In this document: positions 1-11,629 of the stretch, in pieces
How the letters are laid out: every line of letters begins with the position of its first letter
How positions within the stretch are numbered: position 1 is the first letter of the stretch
Assembly (NCBI GenBank): GCA_905221605.1
Contig: CAJNDS010002214.1
Location: 502,512 to 566,511, forward strand
Length of the DNA stretch: 64,000 nt
Reading direction: 5' to 3'
Source of the DNA: Symbiodinium natans
Taxonomy: Eukaryota; Sar; Dinophyceae; Suessiales; Symbiodiniaceae
Program-made: the position numbers and the translations under genes
The notes under the pieces: generated by a model
What the model was told of the DNA's origin: nothing
The model's database searches: none
Seen by the model: only the letters and a program-made list of their open reading frames with translations

Positions 1-417
1 CTCTCTTTTCTTTGTGATCAAGGCGCCCAGGAGTGCTAGCCAGGATTATGGCTTAAGGGGAAATAGTTGAACAGGATACGGGCAAGTATGAGTCAATTTA
101 GGATGGGCGGTTGCGCCCAGGCTCGGGTTCAACCGTACTTGACTTGAAATAGTCGAACATGACGGGCCGCGAGAATCAGACACCAAAACGAGATGAATCA
201 ATGCACTGGACGTCCAGTCGTATAGGCTCATCTCTTTTTTCTGATGTCAGGTAAGTGGCCTACTGGCAGAATAAGCTGAATGCATACCAGGGCAAGTATA
301 GCTGACTGCTCCGAACATCCCCGAACCAAACGTGTAGCTTCCCTGGGCCATCATGCAGGCAAATCCGCATGGCTGGAGAATCGCAGAATCTTATTCTTTC
401 TCCAGTTCTTCGGCCAG

Positions 418-553
418 CTCCTGCACAATGGATGCACAGGGCTGCGTGTCGCCAAATCGTGCCGACCCACCGGAGTCGCCGCGCGGGTGGTGCCAGCTCC
501 TTGTCTCCGAAGGCAACCGCAAGGAGCTCGTGTCCCTGGACTGGGCTATCATG
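418..553 (+). CDS. CUB-like domain 1, start exon
   Basis: After CCAG the exon reads C + TCC TGC ACA ATG GAT (phase 1) and gives SCTMDAQGCVSP, then a Trp-Cys and a CQLLV strand, ending near DWAIM before a GTCAGC donor. It matches the domain-start exons at 13660 and 26269 (CVMD..GC..S). The sequence after the donor also reads open as STSTSTTTPAPA, which could be a linker instead of intron, so the 3' border is uncertain. Confidence 0.55.
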
Positions 554-617
554 GTCAGCACCAGCACAAGCACCACAACGCCAGCGCCAGCCATACCCTG
601 GTATGTTGTGGTCATAG

Positions 618-760
618 GGCAATTCTCAATTGAGACGAATACGCACACATTTCCTCTCGACGAGTTGCTGGGCCTCACCGAGCGAGAAGTTCCCCAGGGC
701 GAATACGCCGTCGAGGGTGGTTCCTGGGTCTTTCCACCATCCGCGGACGAAGCCGCTATT
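618..760 (+). CDS. Possible continuation of CUB-like domain 1 (middle and VPQG part)
   Basis: After TCATAG the frame reads FSIETNTHTFPLDELL, resembling the CUB middle strand (F.TE...D.L), then REVPQGEYAVEGGSW, resembling VPQG.ITW. The acceptor follows a T/G-rich stretch. The match is looser than in the other copies and the donor was not fixed. Confidence 0.35.
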
Positions 761-1313
761 CCATTCAAGGCCCCGCCCGCCTTCGCCTATGTCTCTCACA
801 AGGTGGGCAATCAATCTGCGCAGCAATCTGCATGAGCTGTGACTTCCTGGGATCTGTAAAGTGGGACATGCATCTTGTGTGGGGACAGAGAGAGGGTTTA
901 GGGTTCATGGTTCAGGGTTTAGGGTTTAGGCCTCCTCCGCAGGCCTGCTGCAAAAAAGGGCTGAGGCTAGTCTTTTGGAGTTCGGACAGGTGGACCATGA
1001 AGAGTGGGAATCTCGAAAGCCGAGCAAACAGATTCCCAAGGACGGGGGCTCGGGAGATTCGGGTCTTTGCGACAGAGTTCCCTGTCTACAGCCCTAGGGT
1101 TGCATCTTAGGGTTTAGGGTTTAGGGTTTAGCGACAAATGCTTCTGCATACTCTTGATATTCCTGAATGCTCATACACAGTCCCAAGTTTCAGCTCCCTA
1201 CAGTGATTGTGGGGTCTGGTTTGCATCACGCAAGCAGCTGGCGAGATTGCCCGGGGCCCAGTATTCAAAAGCGTTTTTCGCTATGACCATGTGACGTGGT
1301 CGTACAGTCGCAG

Positions 1314-1397
1314 CTGCTCGAGAGGAGGTGGTCTACCTCGCGAGCCCTCACTTTGAGGACTACGCCAACTACACGATTTGCTTGCGCGAGGCCCCGG
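1314..1397 (+). CDS. CUB-like domain 2, start-exon fragment
   Basis: After CGCAG the frame reads AREEVVYLASPHFEDYANYTIC and then LREAPG before a GTCCCT donor. V.LASPHFEDYANYTIC has the CUB pattern of (I/V).SP.F..Y.N...C. No matching middle or C-terminal exon was found before the next CUB start at 6347. Confidence 0.5.
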
Positions 1398-1440
1398 GTC
1401 CCTGCTGATGGCGCTGTCAGGATGTCTTGTCATCGGAAAG

Positions 1441-1522
1441 GGTTTGGGGTTTCGGGCTTCGGGTATTAAACCCTAAACCCTACACCTTAAATATCCCTAA
1501 ACCCTAAACCCTAAACCCTAAA
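1441..1522. repeat. Telomere-type array, two orientations meeting
   Basis: GGGTTTGGGG-type units (1439-1468) face CCCTAAA units (1469-1522), with a degenerate CCTACACCTTAAATAT centre. Other short blocks in this part are at 893-930, 1108-1132 and 2155-2180. Confidence 0.85.
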
Positions 1523-2463
1523 CTGAGAATTTCAAACGACTCACGACCGGATGTTAGAGCCGAGCTCAGCGGGCATGGCGACCTACATAGAAGGCGCTTG
1601 GATCACTGAGTGCTGTTCCTGGTCCAGAAACCACGGGTTTAGATTTTTGGAGTTGTCTTGAGAAAACGTGACACATAGAGATAATGGAGAGAGAGAGAGA
1701 GCGAAAGAGACCTATGGAGGCGAATCAAGACGATAAAAGTCATAAGAAGCCAGTAGGAGACAAAGAATGACAAACAAAGCCCTCTTGAACTGCTGTTGAA
1801 GTAACTTTGTTTCGAAGCATGTTAGAAGGTTTGTTTCCGAAGAAGACGATATACACCAGCAGGCAAAGGGTTTAGGGGACGAGGGGTCAAGGGTTTCGAA
1901 AGTTTAAGGTTTTGGGGTTTCTGGTTTCGAGTTTAGTTTTTCACTTACTTATGCATACAGTCTGCAGACACCGCGGGGTCAACTCGGACGAAGAATATAG
2001 CTGCAGTAGCAGAAAGGCATCAACTATTCCAGTGAAAGATAGCATCAATGCAGAAGTGAATGTACTTGCCGGTTCTCCCCTGTTCCCCCATGAAGATTCC
2101 AAGTGGCTGCTGCACTACAGGGCATGGGTTCGCCTCAACACATGGATTGAACGTTTAAGGGTTTGGGGTTTAGGGTTTCCTCCCAGCGACTCAGGCCAGT
2201 CTGGGATCAAAAAGGGTTTAGGGTATAGGGTTTTTGCCTGCTGCAGTCTTCGAAAGAACGGAGCACATACTCTCTTGGTAGACTGACGCCGGCTCATGAC
2301 TGGTAGTGGCCAACGATTCTGCATGGCCCAAAGATTGCAAAGGTTTAGGTCTAGGGTTGACGGTTTAAGGGAGCCTTCTTGCGACCAAACGCAACTGGGA
2401 GCCTTGAAACGCTGCACCACCTGTCTGATCGCATGAACGAAAGTGAACATGTGCTGAGTGATG

Positions 2464-3003
2464 CAACCCTAAACCCTAAACCCTAAACCCTAAACCCTAA
2501 ACCCTAACTGCCAAACAGTGGTCTCGTGCAACCATGCTGATGGCACCGATGGCTGCCACCGTAGTGGATCTTGATCTTGGGGAGACGAGTACAACCCAAC
2601 CTGTTCTTGGCTGTCTTCTTCTGGCTGGCTCTTAGGACTTAAACGTTTTGGGTTTTTGTAGAAACTACAATAATAGGGAGCCTAAAAGTTAAACTTTTAG
2701 AAGGGGTTCAGAAGTCAGCAAAGTGTTTGTTTAACAAATACAGCAGACACCGCGGCCAAACTGATTCAGGAAGATCCAGCTTTCCACTCGCCTTGCAAGA
2801 AATGCGCCAATGTGCACAGAAATCGTGGGCACATCAGTGAAGAACTGACATCATCATTAACTCTGGGTTGTACTTGTGTGAAGAAGGTTTGAGAAATTAT
2901 CTCCCCCGAACATAGAAATCTCACTGGGATGGTCCGGCTTTGGACTTACAACCCTAAACCCTAAACCCTAAACCCTGAACCCTAAACCCTAAACCCTAAA
3001 CCC
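2464..3003. repeat. CCCTAAA arrays at 2464-2506 and 2950-3003
   Basis: Two clean arrays in the same orientation, separated by about 440 bp that includes an open stretch TADTAAKLIQEDPAFHSPC (about 2741), a possible but unproven exon. Confidence 0.85.
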
Positions 3004-3106
3004 AGTAGAAAAGTCTTGCGACACTGTTTGCAAACGCCGATGCTCACGGCGTGCGTGCTTCGATGCCCGAAGCTCTCTTCCGGTTTGCTGCTTTCGCACA
3101 ATGTGG

Positions 3107-3726
3107 TAGGGTTTAGGGTTTAGGGTTTAGGGTTTAGGGTTTAGGGTTTTAGGGTTTTAGGGTTTTAGGGTTTAGGGTTTAGGTTTTAGGCTTTAGGGTT
3201 CAAGGTTTAGGGTTTAGGGTTTAGGGTTTGGGGTTTGGGTTTTGGGAAGATACGCCTCGCATCAAGATCATTCTTTGCTTCATGTAGTTCGCGATGGGAG
3301 CGTACACGTGTGATCGTCCACTTCTGGGAGCTTTTGTTAGGGCATGGCTCACAAGTTCGGCTTCATTCAAGGAAGGATTCCATCCTTACTGTTGAAGCCA
3401 AAAGAGTCCTTTGAGAACAGTCGATGAAGAGATGTGCTATGCGCTTTGAATGGCTACTAGCTCAGCCTTGAGGTTCGACAGAATGCCAGGAATTCAGCGA
3501 GAATCTAGGGTTTAGGGTTTAGGGTTTAGGGTTTAGGGTTTAGGGTTTAGGGTTTAGGTTCCATCTAACATTCGGGGTTCATAAGATTACAGCCCAACCA
3601 TTGTTCTCAACTCTTGTCGGATCATCTGTTGAACAACGCAACCACCTGCTCGAAAAGCTGATTCACCTTCGGAGTCGGGTTTAGGGTTTAGGGTTTAGGG
3701 TTAAGGTTTAGGGGGGGGGGGGGGGT
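3107..3726. repeat. TTTAGGG arrays at 3107-3246, 3507-3559 and 3678-3726
   Basis: The first is long and partly degenerate (TTTTAGGG variants), the last ends in a 16-base G run. The unique sequence between them showed no recognisable exon. Confidence 0.85.
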
Positions 3727-5255
3727 TCATGGAGATTCTCCACCATCGCCTTCGGCTTGCGAAGAAACCTCCTCGTTCTGGCTGCACTGAGGGCAGCGAC
3801 AAGGCTGTTGTGCATGAAGGCTTCCTCTACACGCTTGTGGTGGGGACGATGAAACAAAAGATGTTGCTGGCGATGAAGCTTCCCACAATGTACACATAAC
3901 ACCAGAAAAATGGTTCATTTTGGCCGGGAAACAACTGGCTGCATCTGTTGTGAAGCCGGACAGGCACGAAGAACGGCATCGCGGATTTCTGTTGATCAGT
4001 CCTTGTTTTGTCGATTGCTTGGAAATGAAACACAGTCAATGCGTGAGGAGTCAGGGGCCTCCAAACATCTTGATTCAAATAAGATACATCTTTATAGCAC
4101 CCCTTTTGTCTTTATGTACTTAAAAACCCGAAGGAATATGAAAAAAATATTTTTCATCAAGGTTCGAAGGGGAGGATATGTTTTTTTCCTCGGATGAAGC
4201 TGGCTGCCGGAGGCTATGGTGGCTCAGAGGCATATGGTCTCTGATTTGTTGTTGTTCTGCTCGGTTTCAGCAAGTTCGCCCCGCAGTTATGACAAGTTCT
4301 GAGAAGGCCGGGCATTTTTTTTAAAAGCTACTTGCATAAACGACCTATGTTTATGAAGAAAGACCCACATGTCCTCGTAGTGCCTGCGATTGCTACAGGT
4401 CTGCCCCTCATAGAACCGTAGTGAAGAGGATTCAAGAGTAGCACAGTGCAGCGCTTCCTAATTGTACAAGTGGGCCCCTCAGATGAGTAGTCTCGCGAGA
4501 AGTGGGGGGAAATCTGCTTATTCGAAAGATTTTTTGATCGTGTGAGCAAGGTGTAGTTGGCATAAAGTCATGTCTCCCAAACTCACAAGCCAGTCTACTC
4601 CTCGGAGTAGTTGCCTCAAAAAATTGGGGCCAGTTTCATTGCTAGCCCGTTTATATGATTTCAGCGTTAATCTTTCGATCAGCTTGAACAAACTAGCCCC
4701 TCCTGGCTATACGGAGGAAATGCGCTACATGCCGCACCTAAATTACCCACTATAACAAAGCATCGTTAGCAGAATGCCATGTAGAATGTAGGGTCACCTC
4801 TCAAATTAGCAGCTACTGAGAGGCAGATATACATTGCAATGTTTATTTTGCATTATGTTCTTCTCATCGAGGAAACAAATTAGTCCCTTGAAATTTGGCT
4901 GCTCGAGTTTGGGGTTGAGGTTTGCAGTTGAGCTGATTCTCTTAACAAATTGAAGAACGACTTCATGCAATCAAGGAAATGCCTTTTTTGGCTCCTAGTT
5001 GTAAGGAACGTACTCCTTTCGATATCGCAACTGCAATGTCGGCGTGTCACACACACACACACACTTATACTTAGAATCAGGGTACTTTCCGGGCTGAGTA
5101 GCCACGTCTCGCTGCTTTACACAAAACATGGGCTGACATGATTTCTATGGTGAATGTGAACTGCTCACAGTATTCCCAAATGTCGATATCACCTTGGTGC
5201 TGTGTCTGTTTTTGCTTCTCAATAAAGGTGTACTCCTCGGCTTTGCGGCGGTTAT
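3727..5255. other. Unique sequence without recognised gene
   Basis: AT-richer than its surroundings with short random open frames only. A (CA)n tract at 5048-5064 and short poly-A/T runs are the only structure seen. A small TTTAGGG array follows at 5260-5288. Confidence 0.5.
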
Positions 5256-5517
5256 GGCGTTTAGGGTTTAGGGTTTAGGGTTTAGGGTCCTGCTTCAGCT
5301 TTCAGTGTCACACTTCATGCACTTCTCGGGCCGTTTCCTGGTGAGGTTGGTGATACATACCTATGTACATATACACATTTCATAAGCTTCAACAGACAAA
5401 ACTGAACAGGACAAGGAAGAAGTTTGAAATGGTATTTATACATAAGAAACTTCGACATGTAAAGCAAGCGAAGACAAACGACAACTTTTTTCGTTTTGAG
5501 CCCAAACGAGAGAACGA

Positions 5518-5607
5518 TGATGATGATGGTGATGGTGATGATGATGATGATGATGATGTTGATGATGATGATGATGATGATGATGATGCTGATGGTGATG
5601 GTGATGG
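5518..5607. repeat. (GAT)n microsatellite
   Basis: GATGATGGT variants in tandem; gives an artificial poly-Asp frame. It abuts the inverted-repeat element at 5613. Confidence 0.9.
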
Positions 5608-5612
5608 CGATG

Positions 5613-5725
5613 ATTTGGGATGTTCCCCCTTCTTGCTAGCGGTCCTTAATAGGGATAAGCGTACCCGCGGTTTGAATCCCTATTGAGGACTGTTAGTAAT
5701 TAGTATAAGGGGGAACATCCCAAAT
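5613..5725. mobile_element. MITE-like element, family M1, copy 1
   Basis: 113 bp with perfect 19-bp terminal inverted repeats ATTTGGGATGTTCCCCCTT. An inner inverted pair (CCTTAATAGGGAT / ATCCCTATTGAGG) is shared with copies at 38998 and 46547. GATG flanks both ends but lies in a GAT repeat, so a target duplication is unproven. Confidence 0.8.
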
Positions 5726-5867
5726 GATGATCTAAACCCGTGGTCCAGAAACCCCGGACTTGATCAAGACCTGCTGAGACCGAGACAAGCAGAACCAAAC
5801 GCTTTGGCACAACAGCTCAGCACGCCATGGCCAATGAGATAGGAGGCACTGCTTCAGACATCCTAAA

Positions 5868-5988
5868 CCCTAAGCCCTGGACCCTAAACCCTAAACCCCA
5901 AACCCCAAACCCCAAACCCCAAACCCCAAACCCCAAACCCCAAACCCCAAACCCCAAACCCCAAACCCCAAACCCTAAACCCTAAACC
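5868..5988. repeat. CCCTAAA array with a homogeneous CCCCAAA core
   Basis: About a dozen uninterrupted CCCCAAA units flanked by CCCTAAA units, i.e. a variant amplified locally. Smaller TTTAGGG blocks follow at 6121-6168. Confidence 0.9.
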
Positions 5989-6346
5989 CACATTATTATT
6001 TCAAACTTAAGCAGACTTGGTGGAGCTCTTTTAGCCCCAAGCTTCGAAGTCTCTAAGTCTCTGCTGCCTCCCATGCGCCAGGAAGCAGATTTGGATGTTG
6101 CTTATGGGCCGGGCGCTCAGCTTTAGGGTTTAGGGTTTGGGGTTTAGGGTTTAGGATTTAGGGTTAAGGCTGATCTCACCGGTGCAGTGTCCGAGAATTC
6201 TCTGAAGGCCCCGTTCTGAGCCTTGCACTGCACGGGCTGAAAAAAGGAGTTTTCGGGTTTTTCTGGCGTAAGAGAAGTCGATTGCCTGAAGGTCATGTAG
6301 GCAGAGCCAAGACACAATGCAGCCTGATGGCCATCATGCTACCGAG

Positions 6347-6512
6347 GGACTGCACCTTGAGTGAAAATCGAAGCTGCGTCTTCTCCCCGGGCTATCCGAA
6401 TTGGTACAATGGGGAGATAAATGAGCCCTGCGTGATCCGCGTGCACTCGCAGAACCTCGCAGGCAAGCAGTTTGCTTTGGCGATTTCGGAGGCTTTGTAT
6501 GATCACGAAAGC
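6347..6512 (+). CDS. CUB-like domain 3, start and first-strand exon
   Basis: The AG|G acceptor is followed by phase-1 codons GAC TGC. The peptide runs DCTLSENRSCVFSPGYPNWY, then a Glu-Pro-Cys-Val-Ile-Arg-Val strand and KQFALAISEALYD. This is one of the clearest CUB signatures in the window: SPGYPNWY, C.IRV, and an aromatic strand ending in YD. The frame stops soon after at 6513, so a donor must lie in the last ~30 nt. Confidence 0.6.
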
Positions 6513-6736
6513 TAGCGTAGCCAGGCTTGACTTAGCCTCTGCTTTAGCAGGGAAGCGTTCAAGCGCCCGCCCAGCTGCGTTTTACCTGAAAATATTGAGG
6601 AAAAGGGGCGAGGGCGGGGGGGGGGGGGGGAAGCGCGGTTCCTGAATCTTTCAGGTGAGCGGTGGGGGGCCGTCGCCATTCATTGAATGCATCTGTAAGG
6701 GGGGGCGGTGGCGATAGATGCGTGGTCGTTGCCCTA

Positions 6737-6835
6737 CCGGGATGGGCTATTAGGCCTTATAATCCCCATCATCAACCACCCTAAACCCTAACCCCTATAA
6801 AGAGCCTTTGTAAGGGTTTTTTGGGGTGTTTTAGC
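6737..6835. mobile_element. Possible M2-family MITE copy interrupted by telomere-type repeat
   Basis: The left end GGGATGGGCTATTAGGCC resembles the terminal repeat of the 38836 element; CCCTAAACCCTAACCCC sits in its centre and the right end is degenerate. Confidence 0.35.
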
Positions 6836-6918
6836 CTATGAGCGCGCGCGTTCTCTGAAGCGCGCATGTTTCGGAGGGCTTCGCATGGCTCGATCGCGGA
6901 CTCCGTGAGCACATGTGG

Positions 6919-7505
6919 GTTTAGGGTTTAGGGTTTAGGGTTTAGGGTGCAAGGTTCAGGGTTCAGGGCTCAGGGTTCAGGGTTCAGGCTTAGGGTTTAG
7001 GGTTTAGTGTGTGGCAGTGTGGTGTTGCGGAGAGGGGAGGAGTGTGGTGTGCGGTGTGTGAAATCCATATTGGCGCCCATCCAGGCTTGCTTTCCTTGTC
7101 CCTCCCTGTCCCCTTCAAGCAAGCGCATTATTACAAGTACAAGATTCAACCCTAAACGGCAAAATCTATGAGAGAACCTGGTCCTAAACCTGAAACCCTA
7201 AACCCTAAACCCCAAACCGGTCTGCTGCTTCTGTTCGTGACAGCATTGCGCGCGTTGCAAAGAACAGTTTGCAGAGTCTGCCATTCGGACATCCTGGAAG
7301 CTAGAAGCCTCGAGTCCTTTCGCGCCCCCCCCCCCCTTCTTTGCAATCCTAAAAACCCTAAATCCTAAACCCTAAATGCAAGGAACACGAAGCACTTCCG
7401 CGTTCCAATCTTTAATGCCTTTCACCCTGTGAGAATTGGATCTCAGGAGCCGAGAGCTAGGGAACACATGGGGTTTTAGGGTTTAGGGTTTAGCGTTTCG
7501 AATGC

Positions 7506-7540
<35 letters not shown>

Positions 7541-7615
7541 GGTTTAGGGTTTAGGGTTTAGGGTTTAGGGTTTAGGGTTTAGGGTTTAGGGTTTAGGGTT
7601 TAGGGTTTAGGGTTT
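6919..7615. repeat. TTTAGGG / TTCAGGG arrays and an (AG)n tract
   Basis: Arrays at 6919-7010 (with TTCAGGG variants), 7190-7217, 7348-7377, 7471-7492 and 7540-7615; (AG)13 at 7511-7537. A C run is at 7325-7336. No exon was recognised between them. Confidence 0.85.
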
Positions 7616-7628
7616 ATATGTTTAGGTT

Positions 7629-7772
7629 CATGGGTTCCCCTACTACCCCCCTACCCCCCTCTACACTACCCCTCTGGGTTCCTCCCCCTAGGCTTAATTA
7701 TCCCTAAAGAGCCTTAATCATGGGGGGAACCTAGGGGGGGTAGGAAAGAGGGGGGTAGTAGGGGAACCCATG
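7629..7772. mobile_element. MITE-like element, family M3, intact copy
   Basis: 144 bp with perfect 24-bp terminal inverted repeats beginning CATGGGTTCCCCTACTACCC; an inner inverted pair CCTAGG...CCTAGG is also present. Confidence 0.85.
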
Positions 7773-7831
7773 ATGTTGGCTGTAGGCTTCTTTCTGGCTT
7801 GAGTGGCGGGTTGGAGATTGTTGAAAATTGA

Positions 7832-7927
7832 TGGGTTTAGGGTTTAGGGTTTAGGGTTTAGGGTTCAGGGTTCAGGGTTTAGGGTTTAGGGTTTAGGGTT
7901 TAGGGTTTAGGGTTTAGGGTTTAGGGT
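7832..7927. repeat. TTTAGGG array
   Basis: About thirteen units with two TTCAGGG variants in the middle, between the two M3 copies. Confidence 0.9.
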
Positions 7928-8052
7928 TGGTGTGAGGTAGCTCAGGTTGAAGCATGGCAGGTCTGGAGGGAGGCCTGGGTGGCTTTTGGAACTCTGCTCT
8001 AGCGGACTCTAGCGCAAGACTTTGAGTGCTTCCGATGCGTCAGCGAGAGTAT

Positions 8053-8172
8053 CATGGGTTCCCCTACTACTCCCTATAGTTATAAGCCCTAGGTTTCCCC
8101 CATAGTTGAGGCTATTTAGGGATCATTAATCTTGATTCAGGTTATCTGACAGTTATTTATGGGGGGAAGCCT
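8053..8172. mobile_element. MITE-like element, family M3, copy lacking the right end
   Basis: Shares the left terminal repeat (CATGGGTTCCCCTACTAC) and the inner CCTAGGTTTCCCCCAT block with the 7629 copy, but the right terminal repeat is missing. Confidence 0.7.
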
Positions 8173-8222
8173 ACAATAAAAGGCGCGCCAAACTTCCCCG
8201 AGCCCAGCCCCGAACTGCGCAG

Positions 8223-8300
8223 GAGTACACGCGCGCCCAAGACCTCGACGGGCTGGTTCCGGCGGGCGGGGAAACCATCTTCTGGGATCCCCAGGCGCAG
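8223..8300 (+). CDS. CUB-like domain 3, VP.G / IFW exon
   Basis: After GCGCAG the phase-0 frame reads EYTRAQDLDGLVPAGGETIF, then WDPQAQ, directly before a TTTAGGG array at 8300. DLDGLVPAGG.TIFW aligns with GLDGVVPQGTITW at 29872. The donor is unclear: a GC at CAG|GCGCAG or the GGT that opens the telomere-type array. Confidence 0.5.
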
Positions 8301-8928
8301 GGTTTAGGGTTTAGGGTTTAGGGTTTAGCTTTTGGGGTTTATAGGGATATCGGGATCCTGTTTTTCGCAAAAACGACTTACGAAATCACGCCTTTCTAAA
8401 ATCTCGCAAAATAGGCCTGTCGCCTAGGCGAAACGCTAACTTTCACCAAAAATAGGGTGCAGTTTCCACGGTGGCGGGTTTTCTTGGGCCTGCAGGGGTG
8501 GCCTCTGACCCCCCCACCCCCCTGCCATCCCTGGCCTGTGGGTGCCTGGCCCCACCCCGCTCTTCGAGGCACCTCCTGCAACCCTCCCTGAAACTGCCTC
8601 CCGACCCCCCAATTCCTTTGACTCTCGAACCCAACGAACGTCATGAAACTGAATAAGTTTTTAGAAGTGGACTAAACCCTAAAAGGAATAGGTTTGGGTG
8701 GCTTTGCCGCCTTGGACGGCGTGGGGTGTGAGAAAAGTGTTAGATGGCCCTCCACAATCGGGCCAAAGCCGCTCTTCGCACCTCACGAAGCTTTCGAGCT
8801 TGTTCCGAAACCTAACCTTCACAGCATCTACGCCCTATCACAGCAAACCCTAAACCCTAAACCTAAACCCTAAACCCTAAACCCTAAACCCTAAACCCTA
8901 AACCCTAAACCCTAAACCCTACATAACC
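8300..8928. repeat. TTTAGGG array (8300-8340) and CCCTAAA array (8845-8928)
   Basis: Opposite orientations on either side of about 500 bp of C-rich unique sequence in which no exon was recognised. Confidence 0.85.
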
Positions 8929-9384
8929 CTACTCTGAGTTCCAGACATTTGTCTCAGGAGACGGATCTCGGGTGGGCCCCCTGGCCAACGATCACCGCAA
9001 AGCTTCCCAAAAGCCTCAAGAATTCACTGGGCTGAGGGGCTTAGGGTTGAGGGCTTAGGGTCTGAGAGAGTCGTGGGGTTGTTCCAGGAGAGGGTGTTCC
9101 GAAGGCCCTACCTTTAAGGCTCCAGGCTCCATGCTGTACACTGTACACCCGACCCAGCACATCCCCTCAGCTTAGAAGCTTCGGAATGCAGCGCTTGTGG
9201 CAATGTTGCGGAAGCTGTGACTCCTGAACCAAGATCACTGGCCCTGCCTGGCATCTTTGCCTAGAGGCCTTTGGCAGTTCATGCATGTCTCGTACTTCTT
9301 GCATAAACCACCTCGCAGATATAGCAGCAAAAGGATGTCCGTCATAAGAGGCGATTCAGAAACTTTGGTTCCGAGTCAAAGGGA

Positions 9385-9615
9385 ACGTGAAACGTGGGGG
9401 TGTGACCTCTCAATGTAATTGTTGTAATTGGGTTTCATTACGCAAGACACACAGATGTGGATTTCTTAGGGTGTGGCTCTACAATACACAGTTCCACTGA
9501 CATTTAATGAAGAGGCCCCCTCAGAGGAGGATTTCATAGGGTGTGGCCTTTAAATATACAACTCATAGATGCGAATGAGGCTCAGAAGATGATATCTTGA
9601 AGTGTGGCCACACCC
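9385..9615. repeat. Degenerate tandem repeat, ~70-bp unit
   Basis: GGTGTGACC / GGATTTCTTAGGGTGTGGCT / GGATTTCATAGGGTGTGGCC / AAGTGTGGCC recur at about 70-bp spacing, three to four units. Confidence 0.55.
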
Positions 9616-9970
9616 TCTCTCATTTTATATTGTTTTTATATATATATATATATAGAAACAATAATAATAACAACAGCAAGAAGAATATTCAGAATGATAA
9701 TTAATAACAATAATAAGTGTATACTGTTGTACATTTTTTATTGTGGAGGGCCTGGTGCTTGTTTTGCAATTTGTTTGGTTCCCCAGTTTGCGCCCTAAAC
9801 CTTAACCCTTAACCAAACCCGCTCTGCTGGTAAACTGAGCGGAATGGGGCTATGGGGCGAGGGGAGTTTGCCCCCCCCCCTCCCCCCCACCCCCAACCCC
9901 GCCCCCAACCCCGGCCCCGTTCCTTTTCCTTTCCCCCCCCCCCCGCCTCCCCGCAAAACGAACAAACATA

Positions 9971-10009
<39 letters not shown>

Positions 10010-10090
10010 TATCTGTCTGTGTGTGTGCGTGCTTGTAGAATATACACGAAAATAACCTGAATAATACTAGTAAGAGCAAAAAAAGTACTA
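9616..10090. repeat. Simple-sequence cluster: (TA)n, poly-C, (AT)n
   Basis: (TA)n at 9638-9655, C/A-rich run 9871-9950 and (AT)n at 9970-10008. No coding signal. Confidence 0.8.
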
Positions 10091-10889
10091 AACATATCTC
10101 AGCGCTTTATCTTGTCTAACACAGTTCACGCTGTTTTCGACTCGGTTGCCTGACTCGCTGGGCACGGCAGGGCAGGCTTGCTAAAGACAACAAAGTCAGT
10201 TTTAACAGTATCGTTCCAACTACCATGTATGCGCATCAACCAAGAGGGCTGCTCACACGATTTGCTTTCGATAAAACCCATGACATTGTCATGTTGAAGC
10301 CTTATTCGTTCAATGCGTGACTGGGTTATGGACGGCATGCTCAATTTCAGGCCTCCCCGAAGCTTCCTGAAGCCATCTAGACGGGGGCTGCGTGAGTCTA
10401 AGCGACTCCAGCGACCTGAAAACAAATGTTGTGAAAGGTACATGGTGCTGGGTTGGAAGAAACTGTCTGGATGAGAGCCGTTGCTAAAAAGGCAACCAAG
10501 AACGCTGTTGCCCCGGGATGGCATGAACATCTGGACACGTCCCCGATATGCAGCTTTGTGGTATCCCTGCAAGCTAGGGCGTTGAGGGATGCGTGACAAG
10601 CCGCTTGCACATGCGCCAGGGAGGTGTCAGCACCACCACCACTACGACTCCCACGTTCGCTGGATTTGAGGCTGGGTGCTGTTCCGGGGGTTGTTAATTG
10701 GTTTGGCGATATGACAGCAATCATTTGTGGGCTCGCGTGACAAATTTTTTTCTTAGTTGGCGGCTTGCTCAAGTCATCCAATCCGCCATTTGGAAGAGAG
10801 AAGTTCCAGAACTAGACCTTCTAGCGGAGTCCTACTTGTTTTTAGAATGTGCTGCTTTCCTGTCATACTTACGTTACTGTGTTGTTTTT
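10091..10889. other. Unique sequence without recognised gene
   Basis: Open frames on both strands but no motif shared with the modules elsewhere and no convincing splice pair. Confidence 0.4.
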
Positions 10890-11045
10890 GTGGATATCGA
10901 TGCAGTCGCAACATAGAAGCAAGGGCAACATGGATGTTATCATGCGGGGCCATGGATGCATTTCCAGCATAGATGTCGGATGCAGTGTCAGCGCAGACGT
11001 TATCATCGTGGGCCCAGATTGCACTCGCAACATAGATAACTCGGA
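10890..11045. repeat. Degenerate tandem repeat, ~66-bp unit
   Basis: GATGTTATCATG...GGCC..GGATGCA....CATAGAT at 10932 recurs as GACGTTATCATC...GGCC..GATTGCA....CATAGAT at 10998, with a partial third unit at 10893. Confidence 0.55.
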
Positions 11046-11384
11046 CGCCGGCACGGCATGAAAGTGGCTGGAACACTGCCGAGCCATGCTTCGTGAAGCG
11101 GAAGTGCCTCTGCCACAGAGGCCGAAAGCCAAACAGAACACCGGGCACAGGCTTGCAGAAGTCAAGAATCAGCGTTCTACAAAGGGTTGTTCTGAAGGCG
11201 CAGCACTTCGGGGGTGTCTGCAGGTGCGGCAGGTTTAGGGTTTAAGATTTAGGGTATAGGGTTTACGGGTTAGGGTTTAGGGTTCTCTTGACGTTTAGCC
11301 TCAGGGGTATGTGCCGGCAAGGGCACTAGAGAGCTTCATATTCAAACAAGAGCCAACGCAACGCGATCTTTTTCTGAACCCATA

Positions 11385-11488
11385 TGGTCAGCTCTCTAAA
11401 TTGTGGTCCCTTTTGGGGTGCCCGAAATAAGAGGGGCCGCCTTTTCACAAGGACCCCCCAAAAGGACCATATTTTAGAGAGACGACCA
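11385..11488. mobile_element. MITE-like element, family M4, copy 1
   Basis: Ends TGGTCAGCTCTCTAAATTGT and, inverted, TGGTCGTCTCTCTAAAATAT; inner GGTCCCTTTTGGGG / CCCCAAAAGGACC. A related element is at 33290. Confidence 0.7.
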
Positions 11489-11629
11489 TTGAACAGGAGA
11501 ACGTAAAATCGGCTTGCGATCTCCGCATCGCACACGGCTAGGAGCTGACATGTCTGTGCTGCCATATGAATAAGCAAGAAGGAAGAAATGGCAACAGACA
11601 AGACACCGAAGCAACACACACAGGGTTTC

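Noticed and set aside
5363..5686. 107-codon + strand frame with long Asp runs
   Set aside because: The Asp run is the (GAT)n microsatellite and the frame continues into the M1 element; no splice or motif support.
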